NCBI RefSeq assembly: GCF_020184175.1
Contig: NC_065531.1
Coordinates: forward strand, 5,043,213-5,107,212
Length of the DNA: 64,000 nt
Direction: 5' to 3'
From: Aphis gossypii
Lineage: Eukaryota > Arthropoda > Insecta > Hemiptera > Aphididae
Of the stretch, positions 39,501 to 51,174 are shown one piece after another (within the stretch, counting starts at the first letter, position 1; every line of letters begins with the position of its first letter). A model generated the notes under the pieces. The model had not been told where the DNA came from. It was given only the letters and a program-made list of their open reading frames with translations, and searched no databases. Position numbers and translations under genes: made by a program.

Positions 39501-41778
39501 AACACAATAAAAAATAATAACTCATCACTAATACATTAACAAAACAGGTTGATAGGGTACTTTTATTTTTGTTAAATAGATGTGACTTCTCCTAGAGCTT
39601 CATCTCATCTGTATATATAATTTTATTATACAGAAGAATTTGTTTTTCAAAACGAGGTCTTTAACTAAAATAAAACATTTATCACATACAATAATACCTA
39701 TACTCTTTACTTTTATTGTACTGCAATAATTACCAGGTTATTTGAGTTGTGTATATGATATTAGTTTTGATCAGTCATAATCATAATGTCATATTAGGAT
39801 TTTGGTTATACATGATATTCAAATGTGTGGTTCTTGTGTAGATCATCCGACCCTGTTTGTTTGATTGTTATCATTGTTAAAAAAAAAAAAAAAAATGAGA
39901 TGAACCGATAAGAACTACACACAGTATTATTATATAGAGTGGTTCAATTTTATTTTAGTTGAAAACGATTAAAAACAAAAATAACTATGTGAAACTATGG
40001 TTCGTATAAGTTGTTCTTGTAAAAATGCTTGTCAAATCAAACTATCCATGTGTTTGTTTTGTGTTAGAAAATGTAACAGCAACTGTCATAAATTATTTTA
40101 TTTTCAATCAAATAATATAATATTGTCATAAATATCCACATACTTGATAAATACTTTAGATGTTTAATAATTATTATTAAATATTAATTTATAAAATCAA
40201 ACTTGATGTGTGCAATAAATGTCTTATTTTAGTACAAAAAGTGAATGACCACATTTTGAAAAAATAACATGATGTTAAATTATTGAAGTTACTATTTCAT
40301 GAAATATTTTCGTATTCCAAAAAATGTAATAAAGCCGTATTTACTTCACGAAAAGATCAATTTTATGAAATGGCTACGAGTCTATGACATAAACACGAGA
40401 ATTAGTTGTTTTCGAAGTTTCTATTTTTAACTTTGAGGTTAGGTTTTCTGATATCAAATTGGATTAAGTTTTTATTTTAAACATATAAAAATTAAAAATT
40501 TTCAGTATTTTTCAAAATAATTGTGAAAAACAAACAAAAATAAATTTACGGTTTTTTTTTTTACCAAAATCGATTTTTTTTTTTGGTGTAAATTAAAAAA
40601 AATAATAACCTTATAGATATTTAGAATTTTCATTAAATTTTCATATTATTGTTTTCTAGGTTTGTAGTATAAATTTCAATAGTCATATTATTATAATTTA
40701 TAATGCATCTGTATATGGTTCCTTGTAGGAAATAGGAATATGTTATTGGTATTATTTAAAACGTATTATACTTACAGATACTAGCTATAACATAGTAGGG
40801 TGCTATAGTTTCATTATTCACTGCTTGATGACTTCTATTGGATAATTATATACAACGACATATAATTGTGAAAACAAATGCATAAAAGGAAAGTGTTTAA
40901 ATCACTTCAATGTATTTTTATAGAAATGAATTATTATTTTTTTGTTACATAGTTTTTTTATTGAAACTGTTTCACAGGGAGCAATAAGAACAATAATTGT
41001 TGACAAATAAAATAAATAAAAATTAAATGACAGATTTGATAGATAGTAGAGGCCTTCCAGTGGAAGAACTACGACATGATGAATATTTTAGTTAGGCTAG
41101 TAGGTCACGATATCTAAATTATTATTAATGGAGCTTTGATAGAGTACGTTTAACAAAATATACACCCGAAGTAACCGCAATAACTTCTCTCATTTGATAC
41201 CAAATAAAAACCACAATAATTATCAATTGTTTGCAATACTCAATATACTAGCTAGATATATTAGATTACTGACTACATGGAATACTAGTGTTTAGTTTAC
41301 ATACGTTATTTTTATTAGTGAAACCACAGTGCATTATTGTTATTATTAAAAACTTATTAATCACATAGGTACATCAGCATATGCAGTTATGCGTGTATTT
41401 AGTAGGTAGTAAATAGATAGGGAATAACTTCAAATGTTTATAGTTTAAGCTACAGAAAATTCCATAAAATCATTCATATTATCGAATTTTATATATTTAT
41501 GAATTTTAATATTATTAAATAATGTTCAAAGGTGAAAAATAGTATCCGTGTAATGAGGATGAATGTAACTACGGATCTTTGGAAATACACTAAAAATTCA
41601 TTGGTGCTTCAACAAGATAATTTTACAACAAACGTAACAGCCCGGTTGCAAAAATTTGAAGACGATTTGATTTACGCAATGAAACGTAAAGGTTGGGATG
41701 GCGAAGAAGACACTAAAATACAACAATGGACCTTCACTGGAGCTTTATTTTACTCAATAATTGTTATTACAACTATAG
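36596..41778 (+). CDS. Two-pore-domain (K2P) potassium channel, 5' part only
   Basis: K2P channels carry background K+ current across the plasma membrane. Two coding exons are visible: 36596-36775 (60 codons, phase 0) and 41532-41778 (82 codons plus one base). Residues about 25-50 form the first membrane segment. A long extracellular loop follows, with three glycosylation sequons (Asn71, Asn90, Asn94), and then pore helix 1, WTFTGALFYSIIVITTIG, which stops at the Gly that opens the selectivity filter Thr-Ile-Gly-Tyr-Gly. The donor after it (GTGAGT) requires the next exon to supply Tyr-Gly. I found no such exon on the plus strand up to 64000, so the rest must be outside the window or missing. 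The loop-pore pattern resembles the insect Sandman/TWiK-like group; the exact subfamily is not certain. Start chosen at the ATG at 36596, although GTG-AAC-ATG is open upstream. Confidence 0.85.
36776..41531 (+). other. First coding intron of the potassium channel gene (4.8 kb)
   Basis: No exon recognised inside it. Its left part (about 36.85-37.62 kb) resembles the repeat near 45.3-46.7 kb. There is a 17-base A run at 39879-39895. Otherwise it is AT-rich and featureless. Confidence 0.6.
36845..37620 (+). repeat. Diverged copy of a dispersed repeat (copy A)
   Basis: Shares ordered blocks with 45300-46700 in the same orientation: a TAAAAAATTC-TCAT segment followed by an A/T-rich stretch and CGCTTTAAGTTCCAA (here) against CACTCGAAGTTCAAA; and at the end GTTCAAAATCGTTTTTCGTA against GTTCAGAATCGTTTTTCCTA, followed by ATTCAAATTTA and a GTGACC/ATGACC block. 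It has no coding capacity. Edges are approximate. Confidence 0.45.
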
Positions 41779-42666
41779 GTGAGTACTCATGAATATGATT
41801 AATGATTATTTAAATTTATTTTTAAGTATTAGCATATAATTATACGTACACGCATGGTATATAAATATATAATATAATACGAGTATATAATATTCCTATA
41901 CAATATATTATATTCATAAAGGAATTTATCCGTATAAAATATATGATAAAATTTTATAAATACAAACATTTTCTAAACTTTAATAGTTCCATTTATATTT
42001 TTGTAATCCTATAAATATATATATACTTTAGTTAAAAAAATATTTTTAATTTTGACGATAACATATAGTTTTTAATAACTACTACACTAAAATATCTACT
42101 TGTATTTAAGCACGTTAATGATTTAAAGATCGAAAAGGGTTCATCTGTTTTATTTAAAAAATGTATGAAACAACAATTATATATATATATATCAATAAAT
42201 GTATACCTCACAAATTGTAATATATTATACAATTTTAACTAAAATGTGGACTGTGGGTCTTTAAAATTTATAATATTTTAATAAGTAATTATTTGAACAA
42301 TTTAATTTAATTTATTCTTGATATATTTCTATACGTTAATTAGTAATTATATGTCTGTTAAATGCATGAAAATTTTACCTAAGTTAAATAGATAACATAC
42401 TGTGTCTTATATAATATAATTAGTATTAAACAAACATCCAACTAATTTCATATACATTTAAGATGTTATATGATGAATCTAAACTGTTAGCATAGATTAT
42501 AAATAAATGTATAAATAAATAAGTATATCTTTTTACATTTAACTTGGAATAAGTTTCAATTTTAAATTTTAACATACGTTTTGCTTTATTTTATTGACTT
42601 CTCATTATAACTGATATCTACTGTCGTTTTATAGTATTATACTAAACTATATATTGTATATAGTAT

Positions 42667-42694
42667 ATAGTATATAGTATATACTATATACTAT
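42667..42694. repeat. 28-bp perfect palindrome of TAGTATA units
   Basis: The sequence is its own reverse complement around the point between 42680 and 42681, and is built from repeated ATATAGT units that turn into ACTATAT units. Such a tract can extrude a cruciform. It probably arose by simple-repeat expansion and inversion. Confidence 0.75.
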
Positions 42695-45299
42695 GTAAAA
42701 TAAGTACCTATTAGATAATTTGATACTTTTATATAATAGTTTTACAAAGTAGTAAGTACTTAACTTAATTGTGGCATTAGTGAAATACTTTTTAAGCTTA
42801 CACTTTTATTCAATTGATTTTTTCGCTTGAGAAATTAATATAATTTATAATTTATGTTTTATTAAATGCATAATAAGATAGCTGGTACCTAGATAAAAAG
42901 TCTGGGAAGATAATATTTAAGTTTAGAATTTTTTATATCATGTTATGAAAAATAATTTGATGAACAAAATGCACATTTTTGTATAATAGATTGTGATAAA
43001 TTAAAGTATGTCAACATATTAAATTAAACTTTAAATTAACTTCTTTAATGTTACTTATGAGTTATAACAACTTTTAAAATTGTGAGAGTAAAATAAAAAT
43101 GACATAATCATCAGCTGTTGATCTTGTGAACTCTTAAAATGGATTATAATTTAAGCCATAAATGTTGTAACTTCTTAAAAATTAGTTTCTTATTTAATTT
43201 GTATACATTTTACTTAGTTTGTTATAAATAGCTTAATATATAAATGCATTATAAAACAATCTTTTTGTACCTCTGAATATTTTATTTTTTGAATTAAGTT
43301 GATGTGGGTATGTAAAAATCTAAATAATGTATTATAAATATTTTGGTACTATTACGACAAATGTATTTCAGAATCACTAAATCACAAAAAAAAGAAACAA
43401 AATAATAATAACAATATAGGTATTATTGAAAATTAAAGTAAAGATAATCAAAATTTCATTATTATTATAACATAAAACGTATTTAATAGCTTTAAAAATA
43501 ATATATATTTTATTATCAACAAAATAAATTAGGTACAAATCATATAAATATTAGTCAAATTTTTAAATTTTGCGTTTTAAAAATGAGCTTACTCAGGAAT
43601 TTATTGACTCATCATTAACGAGTACTTATATAGTGTTGAAAATAGTTACAACAAATAAAATAGTTTTTATTATTGGATATAATTATAGATCTATATTTTA
43701 TATTTGGTCAAAACATACTTAAACAACTGTGATTTAAATCTATTTACAATTAATGAAGTTTAAAAAGGGGTATAGGTACATCTAATTTTGTACACAATAT
43801 TACACAAATACTTTGAAACTATATTATTTAAATATAATAATTATTACCTAATCAAGTATATAACTATTAATAGTGTTTTATCTCAAAATAAAAATATATG
43901 CAATAATACTAGTCAATTTGTTCATAATATTTTTTTTTTTTTTTAAATATTGAATGACTTTAAGTTTTAAAAACTAAAAAATATTATTTCTCATAGTGAG
44001 AATAATTTAAAGAAATATATTTTACAATATGAATATTCGCTAATTCATTACTTCAAATTGGTAAATTACTAGCGGAAACTTTGATTTAGGAAGTAAATTC
44101 GGGTGTATTAAAATATATTTTTGTAAATACCTAATGTAGGTATTTAACTATTTAAAATTATTTCATATTTCGTTTAAATGCACGAGGTCATTCTTTTATT
44201 CTATTCACAAACGCAAATTGTTTTCATGGAATATATTTAAATTAATTCATATAGGTAATGCATGTATAAATTATTATTAATATTATTTAAATATTATAAT
44301 AAACAATGCAGTGAATACTCACATAAAGTAAAAAACTGTTTCAATGAGTTTTTTAAAGAAACTTAATTACTCGTATAAATAAAATATCTAAAAACTAAAA
44401 TATATTTCTATAAAAAATAAACATACAGACTAGCATATTAGACACGATTGAAACACTATGGTTTATGATTTTCACAGTACCTACCATAATTTTTATCATA
44501 TTATAAATATTATTTTCAAAATTTAATGATTATGCATTAATTCCACTTATAATTGTATTTATAATATTTAATTATATGTGAATTTTGAAAATCGGGCCAG
44601 TCACTCATGGACTTGTAACAGTAGATATAAGATGTTCGAAAATTATGTTCTAATAATTAAATTTTCAGACGATGTAACTTTGTTATGAAAAATTAATTTT
44701 GGTCTGAGATTTTAAGCTGTTATATTGTAGAAACAAGCAGGGGTTAACGAATATGCCGCCTGGGGGTAGATTTTAAAATTCCACCCTTTACAACCCTTGT
44801 GACCATCATAAAAATTTAATTATTTTAAAAATAACAGCATTAAAATGGTTATGATATTTGTAAAAAAAAAAAAAATTCTTAGATATAGGATGGACATATG
44901 AATCGTGACTTAATATTTTTTATTTTTAAATAGTACAGTATATATTATTTTTTATTATTTACGAGTACTAAATTGTACAATTTTGTTATTTTTTTTATCT
45001 ATAAGTGTATTTTTATTAATTATTTTACACTAGATTTAAATTTTTGTAGAAGCTTTAATTTTAGATGTCTTCGAAATAATTAGTTTGTTTTTTTAGCTGT
45101 TTTACGTAACTCAGCAACACTTAAATTTATGCGCTTTCCTTTCATATTGATTATAAAAAAAAACTATACAAGAATATAAAGTTTATTTTATTTTTAGTTA
45201 ATTGATCTTGATTAGACTATAGTGCGATTGCTTGATAGTGTATAAATAAATCAAATTTTGAAACTATTAATATAATATTTAATAATCTTACGACTATAA

Positions 45300-46700
45300 A
45301 TTTTAATACAGCCATACAGAGATTAAAAACATGGTTATGTGTCAGTGTGCTTACTGTTGTTAACGTATTGTGTACAATTTATAGCCGAAAATAATAAGAA
45401 CGAAAATAGAAGTGTGTTAATAGGGCGTTTCCAATAACAAGCTCAACACTCACTGATGTAATAACTTTGCTGTAATTTGTATAATATTATTATTTTTTAT
45501 ACAAACTTTTCAATAATTAATTTTTTCATATGAATTATAGTACCTAAATTAGAAAACTTCAAAACTTCTCTTTTCACCGTTAAAAATCTGTCTAACTTAT
45601 TTTGAGCTAAAATTTTCGATTTTTCTAAGAATTTTTTGGGTGTCCAAAATAACTTGAAAATTTAATATAAGGTTCTTAAGGTATTGTTTTTATTGTAGTT
45701 AAAAAAAAAAAAAATTGTTTCGGTCACAATTTTTTTTTTATAAGCATTTATAGTTCAATTTTTTAAGAAATATGTCAAAATCACGAAAATTTGAAAGTAA
45801 TTTTGTAGTTGAAAAATCGTACAATTTTTTGTGTTTATATCTAAGGTTAAAAAATTCAACACTAAGTTTGTCATAAGTTTTCCTTCAAGTAGCTATAGAG
45901 AAAACTCGAAGCATTATTATAGAAAAAATTTTAAGTTTGTTTGAATTTTAATTTTTTACGAATTGCGTAACGATAACGATTTATCGTCAAATGACTTTAA
46001 TCATTTGTTATTATTCAAAAACTATAAGTCGTAGATACTTGAAAATTTCACCAGTTATTTAGATTGGATAGATATTTTATTTACATGATTTAATTTTCAA
46101 AATATTTTGCTTATTTTAATGCTATTTTTAAGCACTAGAGATATTCGTTTTTATTTAGTTTTTTTTTTTATAAATATTGATAACATTTTTTTGGCCGAGA
46201 CAAAATACTTAAAAATGTAGTATAAAATTCCTCATAAAAGTTAGTTTTATAGTGATTTAAAAATTATAAAAATATATAGTTATAATTTTTTTTATTAGCA
46301 CTCGAAGTTCAAATATTGACAAAAATTCGTCAAAATCATGAATATTTGCAAATTATTTTGTAGGTATTCATAAAAAATGTTTGTATAAGTAGCTAAGAGT
46401 TGAAAATTTAATACAATATTTTCCATTTATTTGGCTAACAATACTTATAAAATAACTTAAATTTTGGTGTATTCAGGCCATTAAAACGTAAACCACCTTT
46501 TATACCAACCACTGGAAATTATACCCTAGACAGACAAAGCATTTCGGTTCAGAATCGTTTTTCCTATATCAATATCATGATACCTAATGATACCTATCAT
46601 TGGATTCAAATTTAATACATCAATAATTATAATGACCTACTATATAGTAGAGCGTTACTTACTTGACCACTCTTTTTTTTTAATTGTCCAACCATTAGAC
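45300..46700 (+). repeat. Dispersed repeat (copy B), probably a non-autonomous transposon relic
   Basis: A long A/T-rich stretch with locally higher complexity: a 5' part with GTTATGTGTCAGTGTGCTTA and AGGGCGTTTCC, a middle with AACTATAAGTCG and ATTTATCGTCAAATGA, and a 3' part with CAGACAAAGCATTTCGGTTC and the block shared with 36845-37620. The style matches abundant aphid repeats as I remember them, but this was not searched. No open frame of note. Confidence 0.45.
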
Positions 46701-47652
46701 AATACGTTAGACTCTAACGTAACTTTTTTCGACTGTACCTATACGCGGTGTACTTATATTTGTTATTAAATTATTTTTATTTTATTCAATTTATTCTATT
46801 CTAATTACTTTAAATATTTTATTGATTATTAGTGTGTAATAATTAAGACATTTAAATTTAAACATAAGCGTAATAATCTTTTAAAGACCATTTGTATTAT
46901 TTTATATAAAATTAAGCAATATTATTAAGTAAAAATAATACTTCTATTCAAATTTTAAAATACGCTAATACAAAATTATACATATATATATATATTTTAT
47001 ATTTCTAGCACAGCAGTTATTATTGAGTATTTTATAGGATCTTAATCATTAATTAAATTAATTATTAAATAATAATTTATGTTGCTAATTCATTGTAGGT
47101 TATAGCAAAATGATAATTTATTTTTTTCAATAAAATAAAATATAAATAAATAACTAATAATACAAAATCTAGATACTTTAGAATACACTTTAAAATATGT
47201 TGTTTGTATAAGATGAATTATCATAAGTATTTATGTATTAAAAAAAAAGAAATATAAAAGCAATAAATTGTGGTTAGTTATTATTATATATAAACTATCT
47301 CCAAAAATAAATACAATATAGTTTCATAATAATTTATATTATGTTTTGGATTTCAAAAGTAATTCATATTTATTAGAATTATTTATAAATTAATAAAAAA
47401 ATTATATATATAATTAAGACGTAGTTATATATGAATATAATATTAGACGTAAAATAGTTTTTATATTATCTTATATCCGTAATCATACTTTTTTAGCGCC
47501 TACCTATTACCTATTATAAATAATTGATATTTTACAATTTTGTGATGAAGCATACATCAAATATAAATTAGCTTTTATAAAATTATAGTACAATTTAAAT
47601 AAGAAAAAATATATAATAATAATTACATTTGCTTGTAATATTATTTAATATA

Positions 47653-50600
47653 CTACAATTGTCTTGGAATAATAAAAGGATTGTTTCCATACTCGTTTGG
47701 TCTTCTGTTGAATAATGGTTCATTTGGAAAACTGTTACCTACTAATTCTTGTCGATCAATATATTCCTGAAAAATTTATTTGTAATTAAAAATTAATTTA
47801 AGTTGCAATAAACTAAAATATTCCTTTAGAAACATTTTTTTTACAATAATATATTGTAATTAAAATATTAAATTTCTTAAAAATAGCGTTATATTTTTTA
47901 ACTATTGTTGAATATCTAAAGTTATAATATTTCGTGTAATAAATTCAGTTATATAGATATTATAAATGAATATTTTTATTAAACTTAAGTACTAGTTAGA
48001 GTTTATGCATATTCTTAAATATTAATGTAAGTTATTATTTTCCAAAATCTCAATTACAATATAGTAATATTATTAATATAAAATGGCTTTATTTATTTTA
48101 TATTTATTATTATTTTAGCTATAAGCAAATTGATATTAATTAAATTATTTTTAAATAAATTATTTATATTAAGCAATAGCCTTAAACTAATATTAATATG
48201 TGTATACCATGCACTTACAGTTTGTGGTTCTTACATTTTTGTTGGAAACTTGTCCATATATACCAGGTTTCAAACCAGGTCTATGATTTCCACTTGGGCC
48301 AACTAACACAGAAGGTATGGGTTCGCTACGATCTCCTCCATATTTGTCTACTTCTTGGCTTCCCGAATTTGCACCATCGAAATCGTTGTAACAACAGTAT
48401 TGTTTTCCCTCATCGCAGCTTCCCTAAAATACATACATTAATAATTAATGTTTTTATGAAATATCTGCAGATAACTTATATTCTTGATTACTTATTTTCT
48501 CTTGTTTTGATTATAACTTAATACATTTATTTTTATTTTTTTATAAACTTGTATTAACAATGTTTAGTAAGTTATTAATCCTTAATAAAAACATGTAAAG
48601 ATTTATTCGTATTTATTTAAAAGATGATAAAAAGGAGTTTTCTCTAATCCGATTAATAGTATGATGGGCTGCATGTGTGTAGCTAGTAGCTACCACAAAC
48701 TGTTTGTCCGCCAAAAAAACGCATGTCACTTAATGAAATTGTTCAAATCTTATATAGGACAAAGAAAAATTTAGATAATAACAACTATATTATGATGCTT
48801 GGAATCCACATCCCACATATTATTATGTAATAAACTATATAAATCTTATTAACATGGTTTATTGTAAAATCACATTTTTAACAAGATAATATTTTATTGA
48901 GATAAGAAGCCTTATTTTGTTTGATGATCCTTAATTCAGCTGGTGAATATAAAATATTAAATGGTAGCAAAACCAGAAAATATAATACAATGATTACTTT
49001 CAAAGGGATGAATGATAAATATTAAATAGTGAATGTATTTACTATACAAGTTTTTTTTTTATATTTTAAAGCATATTATTTCAATTAAACTTTAATTTTA
49101 ATCACGCAATGAGGTAAATGTATTAGGGATAAGTGATAAAAGAGAACGGAGTTTGCTATGGGATTACTGTTGGGTTATATACTGTTCATTAAAAACCGAG
49201 TAGGTATTATGTAATTAAAAATAGTAATATTTCGAATTTTAATTATACGGTAATAAATATAAATTACTAAATGCTCGTCGTTTTCTTATATATATATATG
49301 TATTTAATGCTGGCCCACGTTGTTTTATACATTTTCCTGAAATCGGAAAATTAAAGAGTATAATATAGTAAAGTTAGTTTGGTTATAACATTGTTTTATT
49401 AAAGACAATATTTATAATTTTAATATCATAAAAAAATCAAAATATTCCTTGATAAAATATATATGCTAATTGTTTTAAATTTGATTAGCTAATATAACAT
49501 ATTTTTTTTTTTAAAAAAACAATGATTTAAATATGAAATTTAATTAAGCTCCATCTAAACACATTAACACATTTTGTTCTATGTTTTTTTTTTAATGTAT
49601 TCAAACATTTTATTATTAATGTATTTGTATGGTTTTTTTTCTACTTACTATATTCAATTTATTATAGTTACGATATTTTGGAATAAATATTAAAGTTTCA
49701 ATTATTTGTTTATAATTTGTGATATTCAAACTTATACAAAAAACATAGGTTTAATTAAAGTTATTGTTTTAATTTTATCAAAATAAAGAACGATATTTCC
49801 CACATATTAAACAATTATTTTAGTTTGTATCCCTTTAATTCAATATAGAATATAGATACTTAAATACTTTATCAACTATAATTTAATTTGATACTTTAGA
49901 ATCAATTCAATTAAATTAAGTACTTAAGTGCTGTCTACCTAGACAATTTGATAGTAATAAATAAATTCAAAAAGTACCTTGTGCCAGCTGGACATATATT
50001 GATATATATTACATCATTTTTATTCACGCGTAGATCTCGACGATAATGTATGATATAATAATAATATATTGTACTTACAAATTTGATACCAGGAGATTTA
50101 CAGTTGAATGAAAATGAGCATTTGCACTTTTCGAAATTTGTGGGATCGCCGTTTTTGTGGACCGCCGGTCGTTGCCACGAGGGCACTGGTCCAGTGAGTA
50201 TGCCGACTGCAGACCCGGCTGGTTCAGTTGCTACGGGCACGGGTTTTCTGGACGGTGCGTGTATAGAATCGACGATTACAGCCGGCCGCTGTGGTCGCAA
50301 AGGTGCTTGGAAGCTTGACAAAGGTCTTTGTGGTAGGGTATTTTGCGGCGGCGGTGGTGGTCTGTCGAAAGGCCTGCTACTAAAAGTCTCAGATATATGG
50401 ATCGGTTGCTGGATCAAAGGTTCCCTATCTGGTACATAATCCTCGTTGACTTCATAGCGTCCATTTCGTATGGAGTCATCCCTGTACATATATTTAACAG
50501 TTTGGGTTAATGTTGGTTTTATGCTCAAGACTTTAGGAATAATTAATTTTAGAAACACCCTATTTAAGCTTAAATGTAACATCTCATTGTAGTTGTTTCA

Positions 50601-51174
50601 AAATATTATCAGTATCCGTCTATCATATTATATTTAATTATTACTTGTGCAATTATTTTATTGGCATCGGGATTATTGATACAAAACCCATATTTGATAG
50701 TATTTTTAATGAATATTACAATAATTCACGACAATTATTTTCACGTGAAAACAATCATGACTCTAGTACATTATTTTAGTAGTTGTGTTGAAATTACTCT
50801 TTAATCAAAATATTGATAATACTATCTTATTTGTATTTAAAAAATAATTTTAAAAACTAATACAATTTGAAGATTTTTTTTATTGATGACAAAAAAAATA
50901 TTTTAAGTCCTACCTTAAGCTTACCTGTAATGTTTAGTATCCAACCTCGGGTTGTTGGCGGGTTGGAATAATGGATTTGGCTTTTGGTTGGGCTGATTGC
51001 GCAATAACGGTTTAGCTATTCGGATTACTTCGTCGGATGAAGACCCGATTCTCGAGTCAGCCTTTAATTGCTCATTTGATCTTCCCCATACCCATTTATC
51101 GTCATCGGCTAAAGTGACGCCGGTGGACGCCACAAACACTAATAATACCGCAAATAGCGGTCTGTTATTAATTT
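47653..51174 (-). CDS. Secreted proline-rich protein with a six-cysteine motif, first exon not found
   Basis: Not recognised; function unknown. Minus-strand exons: 51174-50925 (starts in phase 1), 50481-50079, 48423-48235 and 47766-47653 with the stop; phases close, giving about 318 residues after the missing start. The first visible exon reads INNRPLFAVLLVFVASTGVTLA, then DDDKW, a signal-peptide core with a likely cleavage after Ala. Next come a low-complexity part rich in Asn, Pro and Arg, a proline-rich part (a run of five Pro, repeated RPQRP-like units), and then cysteines in the order C-x-C-x5-C-x9-C-x6-C-C, split by the intron after PGIKF. The Gly/Pro/Asn-rich tail has no further cysteine. 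The cysteine pattern recalls clip-like modules, but no protease domain follows. An extracellular matrix or cuticle role is possible. The start codon must lie in an exon to the right, past an acceptor ending at 51175. Confidence 0.8.

Larger units (their letters stand above)
41779..47652. other. Non-coding DNA right of the channel exons
   Basis: If the channel gene continues, this is the start of its next intron. I checked for an exon beginning with Tyr-Gly in the needed phase and found none. It contains the palindrome at 42667-42694 and the dispersed repeat near 45.3-46.7 kb. The 44.73-44.79 kb stretch (CAGGGGTTAACG, then CCTGGGGG) looks like one end of an old element, without a second end that I could find. 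Confidence 0.5.

Noticed and set aside
50083..50439. 118-codon plus-strand frame
   Set aside because: It is the antisense shadow of the proline-rich exon of the secreted-protein gene.
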